From Blastococcus saxobsidens DD2 (GTDB lineage: Bacteria > Actinomycetota > Actinomycetes > Mycobacteriales > Geodermatophilaceae), in assembly GCF_000284015.1 (NCBI RefSeq), contig NC_016943.1, positions 475,541-539,540 on the forward strand: a stretch of 64,000 bases of DNA. Direction: 5' to 3'. A model generated the notes under the pieces. The model was given only the letters and a program-made list of their open reading frames with translations. It was not told the DNA's origin and did not search any database. The position numbers and the translations under genes were made by a program. How positions within the stretch are numbered: the stretch's first letter is position 1; every line of letters begins with the position of its first letter. Shown here in pieces: positions 50,292 through 59,524 of the stretch.

Positions 50292-51305
50292 CTACGTCCG
50301 CGCTGCTCCCGTCGCAGCCCTGTGGCCCGCCGCTGCGGGGCGGTACCGCCCGGCTCCGCGACCGCGCACCGCGCGGACCGCCACGGCCAGCCCCGCGGCG
50401 GCGAGCCAGACGGCCCGGGACAGCCGCACCGCGCGGGGGATGTCCGCCGTCGCGGGTGCACGTCCGTTTCCCAGCGCGGGCCGGTCCTCCACCCGCGAGC
50501 CGTACACGTTCCGGCCGCCCAGCCGCAGCCCGAGCGCCCCTGCCAGGGAGGCCTCGCAGCGACCGGCGTTCGGGCTGGGGTGCGCGGCGCCGTCCCGCCG
50601 CAAGGCGCGCCACGCCCCGGCCGCCGAGCCGCCGGCCGGCGCGGCGCACGCCACCGTCAGCGCCGCGGTGAGCCGGGCGGGCACCCAGTTGGCGACGTCG
50701 TCGGCCCGCGCGGCCGCCCAGCCGAACCGGGCGTACCGCGGCGAGCGGTGGCCGACCATCGCGTCGAGGGTGTTGACCGCGCGGTAGCCGAGGAGGCCGG
50801 GCAGCCCGGCCAGCGCGGCCCAGAACAGCGGGGCGACGGCGGCGTCGGCGGTGTTCTCGGCGACCGACTCCACGGTCGCGCGGACGAGCCCCGCCTCGTC
50901 CAGAGCGCTGGGGTCCCGCCCGGCGAGGCTCGGCAGCATCGCCCGTGCGGCGTCCAGGTCGCCCGCCGCCAGGGCGTCGTGCATCCGGCCGGCCGTCCGG
51001 CCCAGGGACGTGCCACCCAGCACGGCCCAGGTGGCGGCCGCCGTGGTCACCGTGCGCAGGACCGGCCGCTGCCTGGTGCTCCGGTCGGCCGCGGCCCCCA
51101 TCGCCGTCGTGCCGCCGACGAGCAGCGCCCAGTGGCCGGCGCCGGCCGGACGGGAATCGCGCCAGAGCCGGCGTTCGGCCGCCGCGGCGACGGTCCCGAA
51201 CCCGGCCACCGGGTGCCCCCGCCGGGGGTCGGCCAGGGCGACGTCGGCCAGCACGCCGAGGGCCAGGCCCAGCGCGGTCGCCGGATCGGGGGCGGGGCGC
51301 GGCAC
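50292..51305 (-). CDS. cbiB: Cobalamin biosynthesis protein CobD/CbiB
   Basis: The 337-residue membrane protein condenses cobyric acid with aminopropanol (or its phosphate) to form (phospho)cobinamide. Family motifs: DPRRGHPVAGFG, RATVESVAENTADAAVAPLF, GYRAVNTLDAMVGHRSPRY and ARADDVANWVPARLTA. The start is taken at GTG 51305; a longer frame begins at 51374 but would overlap the divergent def start. Its usual partner CobC is missing nearby except for the tail near cysG. Confidence 0.92.
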   Translation of the reverse strand: MPRPAPDPATALGLALGVLADVALADPRRGHPVAGFGTVAAAAERRLWRDSRPAGAGHWALLVGGTTAMGAAADRSTRQRPVLRTVTTAAATWAVLGGTSLGRTAGRMHDALAAGDLDAARAMLPSLAGRDPSALDEAGLVRATVESVAENTADAAVAPLFWAALAGLPGLLGYRAVNTLDAMVGHRSPRYARFGWAAARADDVANWVPARLTAALTVACAAPAGGSAAGAWRALRRDGAAHPSPNAGRCEASLAGALGLRLGGRNVYGSRVEDRPALGNGRAPATADIPRAVRLSRAVWLAAAGLAVAVRAVRGRGAGRYRPAAAGHRAATGAART

Positions 51306-51372
51306 GGCGTCATGGTGCCAAGCGCCCGGTGGCCGCTGCCGGGCCGGTCCGGCGTCCCTAGGATCGTGCGTC

Positions 51373-51930
51373 ATGCGCCTGTTCGGCCGTTACGACGGCG
51401 TCGCCCGGCCGATCGTCACCTACGGCAGCAACCCGGTCCTGCACCGCCGCTGCGTGGAGGTGACCGCCTTCGACGACGGGCTCCGCCGGCTGGTGCTCGA
51501 CATGTTCGCCAGCATGGAGGCCGCCGACGGGGTGGGGCTGGCGGCCAACCAGATCGGTGTGGACGCCCGGGTGTTCGTGATCGACTGCCCCGACGCCGAG
51601 GGTGCGGACGTCGTCGGCTACGTCGTGAACCCCTCGCTCACCGTCCTCGACCCGGTGGGCGAGGACCCGGCGGAGGAGGTCACCGAGGAGGGCTGCCTGT
51701 CGGTGCCCGGTCCCTACGCCGAGTTGCCGCGTGCCTTCCGGGCGCGCGTCGACGGGGTGGACCTGCACGGCGACCCGGTGTCGATCGAGGCGACCGGCAT
51801 GGCGGCCCGCTGCCTCCAGCACGAGGTGGACCACCTGGACGGCACCGTCTACGTCGATCTCCTGCCGGAGGAGCAGCGGGAGCGGCTGCTCGCCGAGGCC
51901 GCCGGGCCGGGCGGCGACCTGCCCGCCTGA
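51373..51930 (+). CDS. def: Peptide deformylase
   Basis: The 185-residue metallohydrolase removes the formyl group from nascent proteins. All three motifs are present: GVGLAANQIG (54-63), EGCLSVPG with metal ligand C108, and QHEVDHLDG with H150, E151 and H154. ATG 51373 is the start. Divergent from cbiB. The IS30 element begins within about 20 bp after its stop. Confidence 0.95.
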   Translation: MRLFGRYDGVARPIVTYGSNPVLHRRCVEVTAFDDGLRRLVLDMFASMEAADGVGLAANQIGVDARVFVIDCPDAEGADVVGYVVNPSLTVLDPVGEDPAEEVTEEGCLSVPGPYAELPRAFRARVDGVDLHGDPVSIEATGMAARCLQHEVDHLDGTVYVDLLPEEQRERLLAEAAGPGGDLPA

Positions 51931-51948
51931 CCGGGGTGCCGGCCCCAG

Positions 51949-53272
51949 CGACGGTGTGCGCGGATGTGCAGTTCGAGTCGGGCGGATTCAACTGGTCGAC
52001 GCAACACCGGCTAGTTGATCATCAGACAATAGTCGAGCGAGTTCCTCGGCCGGAGTGTGGAAGCCGAGGGTCTTGCGAGGGCGGCCGTTGAGCTTGTCGG
52101 CGATGGCGTCCAGGTCGGCGGCGCTGTGCCCGGACAGGTCGGTGCCCTTGGGCAGGTACTGGCGCAGCAGGCCGTTGGTGTTCTCGTTGCTGCCGCGCTG
52201 CCAGGGGCTGTGCGGATCGCAGAAGTAGACCGGCAGGTCCGCGGCGATGGTGATCTCGGCGTGCCGGGCCAACTCGATGCCCTGGTCCCAGGTCAGCGTG
52301 CGGCGCAGCGCGACCGGCATGGTGGTGATCTTGGCGGTGATTGCGGCGGCGACGGCTTCGGCGCCGTGATCGGCTGGCAGATGCAGCAGCATGGTGAACC
52401 GGGTGGTGCGCTCGACCAGCGTGCCGACCGCCGAGCCGCTGTCCTTGCCGACCATCAGGTCGCCCTCCCAGTGTCCGGGCACCGCGCGGTCGGCGACCTC
52501 GGCGGGCCGCTCGGAGATCATCACCTTGTCCTTGATCCGCTCACGGCGGCCATCGGCTCGCCGCCGCGGCTTGCGCAGCGCCCGGCCGGTGCGCAGGCAG
52601 ACGGCCAGCTCACGGCGCAGCGCACCCCGGCCTTGCACGTAGAGGGACTGGTAGATCGCCTCGTGGCTGATGCGCATGGACTCATCGTCGGGGAACGCCA
52701 GCCGCAGCCGATGACTGATCTGCTCCGGGCTCCACTGCAGGTGCTCGAGCTTGTCGGCCACCCAGTCGCGCAGCACCGGATGCTGGGTCAGCTTGGCCGG
52801 CTTGGGCCGGCGCGCCCGGGCCTCGGCGCGGGCCTGGGCGACCGATGCCTTGTAGCGGCCGGCCGGACGGCGCGTCAGACAGCCGCGAGCGAGTTCCCGG
52901 CTGATCGTCGAGGGGCTGCGCTCCAACCGCCGGGCGATCTCGCGGACGCCCAGACCGGCCGCCCGATCCGGCGCGATCTCCTCACGCTCACTGACGGACA
53001 GATAGCGGCCGTTGGGCTCGGCCAGCTGCACAGGGGGTATGCCGCCGGCCTCGACGAACCATCGCCGCCCGGTGCTGCCGGTGACCCCGACGGCTGCCGA
53101 GGCGTCCTCGGTCGAGGATCCCGCGGCGATCAGCTGCCAGAACCGCCGACGCACCTCCTGCGGCAGCGGTACATGTCCCGTTGCTCCCATCGACACCACC
53201 CCGTCTCATCGAGGTGTTGCGTCGACTCCTTGAACCCAAGTCGGTGGAACTGCGCACCAGCGCACATCGTCG
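51949..53272 (-). mobile_element. IS30-family insertion sequence with long imperfect inverted repeats
   Basis: Sixty-nucleotide arms at 51949-52008 and 53213-53272 are inverted repeats of each other with about 44 of 60 matches. The best blocks are the inner GTCGACGCAACACC (14 of 14), TTCAA, GCAGTTC and the outer TGTGCGC. The left arm overlaps the 3' end of the transposase gene. I cannot fix the exact outer ends or find a convincing target duplication, so the boundaries are approximate. The element lies between def and the GlgC-like gene. Confidence 0.8.
51988..53199 (-). CDS. IS30-family transposase
   Basis: A 403-residue complete DDE transposase. N-terminal HTH domains include REIARRLERSPSTISREL. 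The catalytic core shows GHWEGDLMVG (first D), TWDQGIE (second D) and the CDPHSPWQRGSNENTNGLLR (E) motif, ending with NGRPRKTLGFHTPAE typical of IS30. There is no frameshift, so it is probably active or recently active. Start GTG 53199, with ATG 53190 an alternative. Confidence 0.95.
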   Translation of the reverse strand: MVSMGATGHVPLPQEVRRRFWQLIAAGSSTEDASAAVGVTGSTGRRWFVEAGGIPPVQLAEPNGRYLSVSEREEIAPDRAAGLGVREIARRLERSPSTISRELARGCLTRRPAGRYKASVAQARAEARARRPKPAKLTQHPVLRDWVADKLEHLQWSPEQISHRLRLAFPDDESMRISHEAIYQSLYVQGRGALRRELAVCLRTGRALRKPRRRADGRRERIKDKVMISERPAEVADRAVPGHWEGDLMVGKDSGSAVGTLVERTTRFTMLLHLPADHGAEAVAAAITAKITTMPVALRRTLTWDQGIELARHAEITIAADLPVYFCDPHSPWQRGSNENTNGLLRQYLPKGTDLSGHSAADLDAIADKLNGRPRKTLGFHTPAEELARLLSDDQLAGVASTS

Positions 53273-53314
53273 GGGCGCGGGTGTGCCCGGCGGGCACGGG
53301 GTAGCGGGGGCAGC

Positions 53315-54493
53315 ATGGCCCTCCCGCGGATTCTCGTCCTCGTGCTCGCCGGTGGTGCCGGCGGCCGCCTCGAACTGCTCACCGAGCAGCGGGCCAAGCC
53401 CGCCGTGCCGTTCGCGGGGATCTACCGGCTCATCGACTTCCCGCTGAGCAACTGCCAGAACTCCCAGATCGCCGACGTCTGGGTGTCGATCCAGTTCCAC
53501 CCCACCTCGCTGCACGACCACCTGTCCAACGGCCGGCCGTGGGACCTCGACCGCACGGCCGGCGGGCTGCTGACCCTGCCGCCCTACAAGGGGACCGAGC
53601 GTGGCGGGTGGAACACCGGCACCGCCGATTCGCTGTGGCGGCAGGCGGCGCAGATCCGCGAGTTCGAGGCCGACGCGCTGGTCGTCGTCAGCGCCGACGC
53701 CGTCTACAAGCTCGACTACCGGGAGGTGGTCGAGGCCCATCTCGGTTCCGGCGCCGAGGTGACCATGGTGACCACGGAGGTGGCCGCCGACGACGCCCCG
53801 CGCTACGGCATCGTCGAGGTCGCCGACGGCGACCGGATCACCGGCTACGCCTACAAGCCCGACGACCCGGCGACGACGACGGCGACCAACGAGGTCTTCG
53901 TCTTCTCCCCGACCCCCACCCTCGACCGGCTGGAGGCGCTGAACTCCGAGGTGGGGGAGGAGGGGCTGGAGGACCTCGGCACCCACCTGCTGCCCGCGCA
54001 GACCGCCGACGGGTTCGCCCGCGCCTACCCGCTGGGCGGCTACTGGCGCGACGTCGGCACGATCCCGGCCTACTGGGATGCCCACCGGGAGTTCATCGCC
54101 GAGGAGCCGCCGCTGGACCTCGACGCCCCGCGGTGGCCGGTGCACACCCGGGGTGGCCGGCACAGCGCGGCGCGGGTGCTGAGCGGCTCGGTGGTCGAGG
54201 AGAGCCTGATCTCCGGTGGCACCCGGGTCGGCGGGGAGGTGCGCGGCTCGGTCATCTCGCCGGGCGTGGTCATCGAGCGGGGCGCGACCGTGGTCGACTC
54301 GGTGCTCCTGCCCGGCGTCCGGGTGCGCTCGGGCGCGACGGTGACCCGCGCGGTGCTCGACGACCGGGTCGAGGTGGGCGCGGACGCCTCCGTCGGCGGC
54401 GACGGGGAGATCACCCTCGTCGGCCGGGAGGCGCGGGTCGCCGACGGCACCGAGCTGGCGGCGGGCGCCCGGTACCCCGAGCCGGAGAAGTGA
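53315..54493 (+). CDS. glgC: Glucose-1-phosphate adenylyltransferase-like protein
   Basis: The 392-residue nucleotidyltransferase has the N-terminal LVLVLAGGAGGRLELLTEQR with AKPAVPFAGIYRLIDFPLSN, and a C-terminal left-handed beta-helix (about residues 285-375, hexapeptide pattern SVISPGVVIERGATVVDSVL). It would make ADP-glucose for glycogen or trehalose. The family usually has K in YxxIKP; here AYKPDDP is present, so nucleotide binding seems intact. The gene lies 43 bp beyond the IS30 right arm, so the insertion may have displaced its native promoter. GlgC versus a paralogue of unknown sugar is uncertain. Confidence 0.82.
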   Translation: MALPRILVLVLAGGAGGRLELLTEQRAKPAVPFAGIYRLIDFPLSNCQNSQIADVWVSIQFHPTSLHDHLSNGRPWDLDRTAGGLLTLPPYKGTERGGWNTGTADSLWRQAAQIREFEADALVVVSADAVYKLDYREVVEAHLGSGAEVTMVTTEVAADDAPRYGIVEVADGDRITGYAYKPDDPATTTATNEVFVFSPTPTLDRLEALNSEVGEEGLEDLGTHLLPAQTADGFARAYPLGGYWRDVGTIPAYWDAHREFIAEEPPLDLDAPRWPVHTRGGRHSAARVLSGSVVEESLISGGTRVGGEVRGSVISPGVVIERGATVVDSVLLPGVRVRSGATVTRAVLDDRVEVGADASVGGDGEITLVGREARVADGTELAAGARYPEPEK

Positions 54494-54533
54494 GGCCGGG
54501 AAGCGGCCGGACCGGGGGCGCGTTGCACCGGCC

Positions 54534-54860
54534 ATGTCCCAGTTCGAACTCGACCTGCACTCCGAGTTCCTGCGGGCCGACCTCTTCCTGAACATCGGTC
54601 AGCCCGCCGAGGCCGCGCGCATGCTGCAGCCCGTCGTCGACGCCGAGCCGCGCAACGAGGCGGCGCTGGAGCTGCTCGCTCGCGCCTACTACGGCTCGGC
54701 CCAGCTCGGTCCCGCCGAGGAGTCGCTGAGCCGGCTGGTGGAGCTCGCGCCCAGCAACGGCTGGGCCCGCCGCGCGCTGGCCCGGACGTTGGAGCGGCAG
54801 AGCCGGCCGGCCGAGGCGGCGGTGCACCACCGGATGGCGGACGCGCTCGGCGCTGCCTGA
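54534..54860 (+). CDS. TPR-repeat protein
   Basis: The 108-residue protein consists of about three tetratricopeptide repeats (FLNIGQPAEAARMLQPVVDA, ALELLARAYYGSAQLGPAEE, WARRALARTLERQSRPAEAA). It should be a small cytoplasmic scaffold. It begins 40 bp after the GlgC-like gene and may be co-transcribed. No partner is evident. Confidence 0.85.
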   Translation: MSQFELDLHSEFLRADLFLNIGQPAEAARMLQPVVDAEPRNEAALELLARAYYGSAQLGPAEESLSRLVELAPSNGWARRALARTLERQSRPAEAAVHHRMADALGAA

Positions 54861-54997
54861 ACCGGTCCAGCCGGCGGTCCGGCGTCCTCTGGGACGATGG
54901 CCCGAGGGCACTGCACGCGCCTCGACCCGACTGCCCGCCGCGAGCACCGTCCCGGTCCGCCGCACCGACACGAGCCCTTGCTCGGCCAGGAGATCCC

Positions 54998-55501
54998 ATG
55001 ACCCGCCGCACCGTTCCCGGGGCGCTGCTCGCCCTGACCCTCTCCCTCGCCGCCTGCGGCGGTGGCGAGGAGGAGGCCACGCCCCCGGCGGCGGCCGAGG
55101 TGGCCGAGGAGGTCTCGACCGACCTGTCCGAGGCGCCGGACGTCCCGCCGACGGACGCGCCCGCGCCGGACGAACTGGTGGTCGAGGACGTCGTGGTCGG
55201 CGACGGCGAGGAGGCCGTGGACGGCACGTCCGTAGCGGTGAAGTACGTCGGCGCGTTCTACGAGACGGGGGAGGAGTTCGACTCCTCCTGGAGCCGCGGG
55301 GCGGACGACACGCTGCCGGTCACGCTCGGTGCGGGGCAGGTGATCCCGGGCTTCGATCAGGGGATCACCGGTATGCAGGTCGGCGGACGACGGGTCGTCA
55401 CCATCCCCAGCGAGCTGGGCTACGGCGAGGCCGACAGCGGCCCCATCCCCGGCGGCTCCACGCTCGTCTTCGTGATCGACCTCGTGGAGGTCAGCGGCTG
55501 A
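54998..55501 (+). CDS. FKBP-type peptidyl-prolyl isomerase lipoprotein
   Basis: The 167-residue protein has a signal peptide with lipobox LAAC (about residue 20), an acidic Pro/Glu-rich linker, and a complete FKBP domain: VAVKYVGAFYETGEEFDSSW, LGAGQVIPGFDQGITGMQVG and PSELGYGEADSGPIPGGSTL, ending FVIDLVEV. It assists folding of exported proteins at the outer face of the membrane. Confidence 0.93.
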   Translation: MTRRTVPGALLALTLSLAACGGGEEEATPPAAAEVAEEVSTDLSEAPDVPPTDAPAPDELVVEDVVVGDGEEAVDGTSVAVKYVGAFYETGEEFDSSWSRGADDTLPVTLGAGQVIPGFDQGITGMQVGGRRVVTIPSELGYGEADSGPIPGGSTLVFVIDLVEVSG

Positions 55502-55615
55502 CCGTCCGACATCGCAGCGGCGGCTTCTGGGTGCGCACCGTCACGCCGCGCCGTTCGCTGCAGGGTCCTGTGCGCAGCGGGATCCTCCCGGCCGGCCGTG
55601 GGTAAGGGGGGCCGC

Positions 55616-55816
55616 ATGAGCATTCTCGGCAAGCTGTTGGGAACAGCGGGAGGCGCCGCCCGGGGCGCGGCACGCGGCGGCCGGGCCACCGGACGACCGG
55701 GCCGGGGGGTGCCCCGGAGCGCCATGGGGCGGACGACCGGCCGCCGGGGCCGTGGGACGCCTGCCTCCTCCGGTGGTATCGCCGGCATGCTCGGAAGCCT
55801 GCTCCGCCGCCGCTGA
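55616..55816 (+). CDS. Small Gly/Arg-rich protein
   Basis: A 66-residue, strongly basic protein, MSILGKLLGTAGGAARGAAR onward, with GRGxP and TGRRGRGTP repeats and a hydrophobic C-terminal GGIAGMLGSLLRRR. ATG 55616 has AAGGGGGG upstream. The two amphipathic ends (SILGKLLG and IAGMLGSLL) flank a disordered basic middle, suggesting membrane or nucleic-acid binding. No family recognised. Confidence 0.55.
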   Translation: MSILGKLLGTAGGAARGAARGGRATGRPGRGVPRSAMGRTTGRRGRGTPASSGGIAGMLGSLLRRR

Positions 55817-55836
55817 GCGACGCCCGGGCCGGGAGG

Positions 55837-56388
55837 TCACCCGCAGATCTCGAGCCGGGTCACCGTGCCGTTGTGCGGGGTGACCGCGGGCATCGCGTCG
55901 GGCCCCAGCCCGGCTGCGACCGCTTGCGCCGCCCGGATCGTGTCCCCGTGCGTCACGAGCGCGACGACGTCGGCCGGCGGCTCCGCGCACAGCTGGGTGA
56001 GGAACGCCGCGACCCGCGCGTGCAGCTCGGCGAGGCTCTCGCCGCCCTCGGCCGCCCAGTGCGCGTCGGACCAGTCGACGACGTCCCACAGTTCCCGGGA
56101 CGGCCGGCCCTCGAGGACGCCGTACCCCTGTTCCCGCAACGCCGGGGTGGTGGTGAACGGCAGCCCGGTGGCCCGGGCGCAGTGCTCCGCGGTCTGGATC
56201 GCGCGCAGCAGGTCGCTGGACAGCACGGCGCCGGGCCGCAGGTCGGCCAGCTCGGCGGCGGCCGCCTCCGCCTGGGTGTGCCCCAGCGGGGTCAGCGGCA
56301 CATGGGCGACCTGACCCTGCATGCGGCCGACGGCGTTCCACTCGCTCTGCCCGTGCCGCACGAGCAGCAGGGTGACGGGTCGGGCCAT
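55837..56388 (-). CDS. Histidine phosphatase family protein
   Basis: The 183-residue phosphoglycerate-mutase-like phosphatase has LLVRHGQSEWNAVGRMQGQ at the N-terminus (RHG catalytic histidine), LLRAIQTAEHCA, and the second histidine in ALVTHGDTIRAA. Homologues include broad-specificity phosphatases and alpha-ribazole phosphatase (CobC of enterobacteria). With cobalamin genes within 10 kb an alpha-ribazole phosphatase role is possible but unproven. Confidence 0.9.
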   Translation of the reverse strand: MARPVTLLLVRHGQSEWNAVGRMQGQVAHVPLTPLGHTQAEAAAAELADLRPGAVLSSDLLRAIQTAEHCARATGLPFTTTPALREQGYGVLEGRPSRELWDVVDWSDAHWAAEGGESLAELHARVAAFLTQLCAEPPADVVALVTHGDTIRAAQAVAAGLGPDAMPAVTPHNGTVTRLEICG

Positions 56389-56450
56389 GGCAAGGAGCGA
56401 GCGTAGGGCAGGGGCCTGCGGCGGAGCGGGCGGCCCCGCCTCGTACCGTC

Positions 56451-57245
56451 GTGGCCGTGAGCATCCCCGTCCGCCCCGGCGCCGCGCGCCCCGCCGCCCG
56501 TCCGGGCGCCTCCGACCCGCTGGCCCCGCTGCTGGACCTGCCGGGGGTCCGGGAGGCCGCCGACGGCGCCCGGGCCGGCATCGACCGGCTGCTGGGGCAC
56601 CGGGTCCTGCGGCGGGAGTCGGCCGGCGTGAGCACCGAGTCGGCGCTGCGCGGAGCCCGCGCCTCGGCGGCGCTGGCGGGGGTCGACGTCCCGCTGGCCG
56701 AGCTGCGCGCCGGGTCGGTGACCGACCCGGTGGTGCAGGGCGCGCTGCGGGCCTCGGTGGCGCTCGGCGCCATGGTGGAGACCTGGCCGAAGGCGCCGGG
56801 GCAGGTGCTGGCCCGGCTGCACGTCCTGGCCGCGGCCGACCTCGCCGACAGCGGGGACCTGGGCCGGCCGGCCCCGCACGCCGGCGCCCGGCTGGGTGGG
56901 CTGTTCTCCCTCGTCACCGGCGCGACCACGGTGCCGGCGGTGCTCGTCGCGGGCCTGGTGCACGGCGAGCTGGCGGCGCTCGCGCCGTTCGGGGTCGCCG
57001 ACGGCGTCGTCGCCCGTGCCGCCGCCCGGCTCACCGGGATCACCCGCGGGCTGGACCCCAAGGCGGTGTCGGTGCCTGAGGTCGGGTTCGCCGAGCTGGG
57101 TCGGGACGCCTACGCCGACGCGCTGGCCGGGTACCGCTCCGGCACGCCCGAAGGCGTCGCCGCGTGGCTGGTGCACTGCTGCCGCGCCACCGAGCACGGT
57201 GCCCTGGAGGGCCTGGCCATCTGCGAGAGCCTGCTGCGGGGCTGA
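56451..57245 (+). CDS. Conserved hypothetical protein beside the Tad locus
   Basis: A 264-residue alanine-rich, soluble protein starting at GTG 56451 (GTG 56457 is alternative). It contains LAGVDVPLAELRAGSVTDPV, AMVETWPKAPGQVLARLHVL and VHGELAALAPFGVADGVVAR. Its arrangement resembles the Fic-like 'oxidoreductase' hypothetical found next to the HAD-ssd-tad genes in actinobacteria (Rv3662c by position). It lacks the Fic HPFxxGNGR motif. Function unknown; 10 bp separate it from the AKR gene. Confidence 0.75.
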   Translation: MAVSIPVRPGAARPAARPGASDPLAPLLDLPGVREAADGARAGIDRLLGHRVLRRESAGVSTESALRGARASAALAGVDVPLAELRAGSVTDPVVQGALRASVALGAMVETWPKAPGQVLARLHVLAAADLADSGDLGRPAPHAGARLGGLFSLVTGATTVPAVLVAGLVHGELAALAPFGVADGVVARAAARLTGITRGLDPKAVSVPEVGFAELGRDAYADALAGYRSGTPEGVAAWLVHCCRATEHGALEGLAICESLLRG

Positions 57246-57255
57246 CACTGGGGCC

Positions 57256-58224
<969 letters not shown>

Positions 58225-58230
58225 CGTCTC

Positions 58231-58497
58231 TCAGTGCGGGCTGAGCCCGAGCCCGAGGAGGGCGACGAGCACGATCCCTCCCGCTCCGGCGGCCGCCGCG
58301 GGGAGCCATGCCCCGGTGGCCGCGCCCGCTGCTGCGGCAGCCAGTGCGGTCAGCCACGGCCCGGAGCGGGAGACGAACAACCCGGTCCGCCGTCGTGCCG
58401 GACACTGCCGGGCGGAGGTCCGCGCGGCCTGCCCGAAGCTGGCCGCGGCGACGCAGACGGCCAGGACGGCCAGCCACGCCACGACCACGGTGAACAC
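58231..58497 (-). CDS. Small two-helix membrane protein
   Basis: An 88-residue protein with two hydrophobic helices (VVAWLAVLAVCVAAASFGQA and the Ala/Gly-rich C-terminal half) separated by a basic, cysteine-containing loop. GTG start at 58497. It is convergent with the AKR gene and upstream of the HAD gene end. No family recognised; composition is low-complexity, so confidence is limited. Confidence 0.5.
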   Translation of the reverse strand: MFTVVVAWLAVLAVCVAAASFGQAARTSARQCPARRRTGLFVSRSGPWLTALAAAAAGAATGAWLPAAAAGAGGIVLVALLGLGLSPH

Positions 58498-58558
58498 GTC
58501 GGCAGGATGGCGCAGCGCGGGCCGGGGCCCGGGGCGCCTCGCCGGAGGAGCGGAGGGG

Positions 58559-59407
58559 TCAGGCCCCGCGGTGGCGGCGACGGGAAGGGGCCGGTGCCTC
58601 CGGGACCAACCCCGCGCGCACCGCCCGGTGCCGGGCGTACCAGGCCAGCCCGACGACGGCGGCGCCCACGCCCATGGCAGCGCCGGTGACGACCGGTGCG
58701 GGCGGCACCGAGAAGCGGGCGCGCATGCTCACCGGCCGCTCGAAGCGCCGCACCGGCCAGCCGTGCTGCAGGGCCGCCTTGCGCAGCCCCCGGTCGGGGT
58801 TCACCGCGGTCGGGTGGCCGACGGCCGACAGCATCGGCAGGTCGGTGATCGAGTCGCTGTAGGCGTAGCAGTCGGCCAGGTCGTACCCGCCCTCGGCGGC
58901 GACCTGCCGCATCGCCTCGGCCTTGTGCTCGCCGTAGGCGTAGAAGTCGATCTCCCCGGTGTAGCGGCCGTCCACGGTGACCATCCGGGTCGCGACGACG
59001 CGGTCCACGCCGAGCATCTCGCCGATCGGTTCCACCATCTCCGCCCCGCTGCTGGAGACGATGACGATCTCCCGGCCGGCGGCGCGGTGCTCCTCGATGA
59101 GGTCGGCGGCCTCGGCGTAGACGAGCGGGTCGACGATCTCGTGCAGGGTCTCCCGGACGATCTCGTGCACCGTGGCGGCGTCCCAGCCGGTGACCATGGC
59201 GGTGAGCTGCGCCCGCAGCCGGTCCATCTGTTGCGCGTCGGCGCCGGCGAGGGAGAAGACGAACTGCGCGTAGGCGGTCTTGAGCACGGCGCGGCGGTTG
59301 ATCAGCCCACCGTGGAAGAACGGCCGGCCGAAGGCCAGGGTGCTGGACTTGGCGATGACCGTCTTGTCGAGGTCGAAGAACGCCGCGGCACGGGACACGT
59401 CAGTCAC
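58559..59407 (-). CDS. HAD-IB family phosphatase (SerB-like)
   Basis: The 282-residue protein starts at GTG 59407. HAD motif I is FFDLDKTVIAKSST, motif II VIVSSSGAEMVEP, and motif IV YAYSDSITDLPML. A C-terminal transmembrane helix (PVVTGAAMGVGAAVVGLAWY) follows. It is the HAD phosphatase that sits divergently from ssd in actinobacteria (Rv3661). Substrates may be phosphoserine-like or lysophospholipids; the membrane anchor favours the latter, by inference. Confidence 0.9.
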   Translation of the reverse strand: MTDVSRAAAFFDLDKTVIAKSSTLAFGRPFFHGGLINRRAVLKTAYAQFVFSLAGADAQQMDRLRAQLTAMVTGWDAATVHEIVRETLHEIVDPLVYAEAADLIEEHRAAGREIVIVSSSGAEMVEPIGEMLGVDRVVATRMVTVDGRYTGEIDFYAYGEHKAEAMRQVAAEGGYDLADCYAYSDSITDLPMLSAVGHPTAVNPDRGLRKAALQHGWPVRRFERPVSMRARFSVPPAPVVTGAAMGVGAAVVGLAWYARHRAVRAGLVPEAPAPSRRRHRGA

Positions 59408-59524
59408 TGTAGGTGTGTCGGCGCGGTGTGACGTGGACCGCACACCGTCCACACCCGATGGGGTCATCCACAGTTCGCCCGCCGTTCTGGCACTGTCTGC
59501 CGAACCTCCGGTGGAGTCGACCGC

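Noticed and set aside
51306-51374. Longer CbiB start at 51374
   Set aside because: It would overlap the def start codon on the other strand and adds only non-conserved residues.
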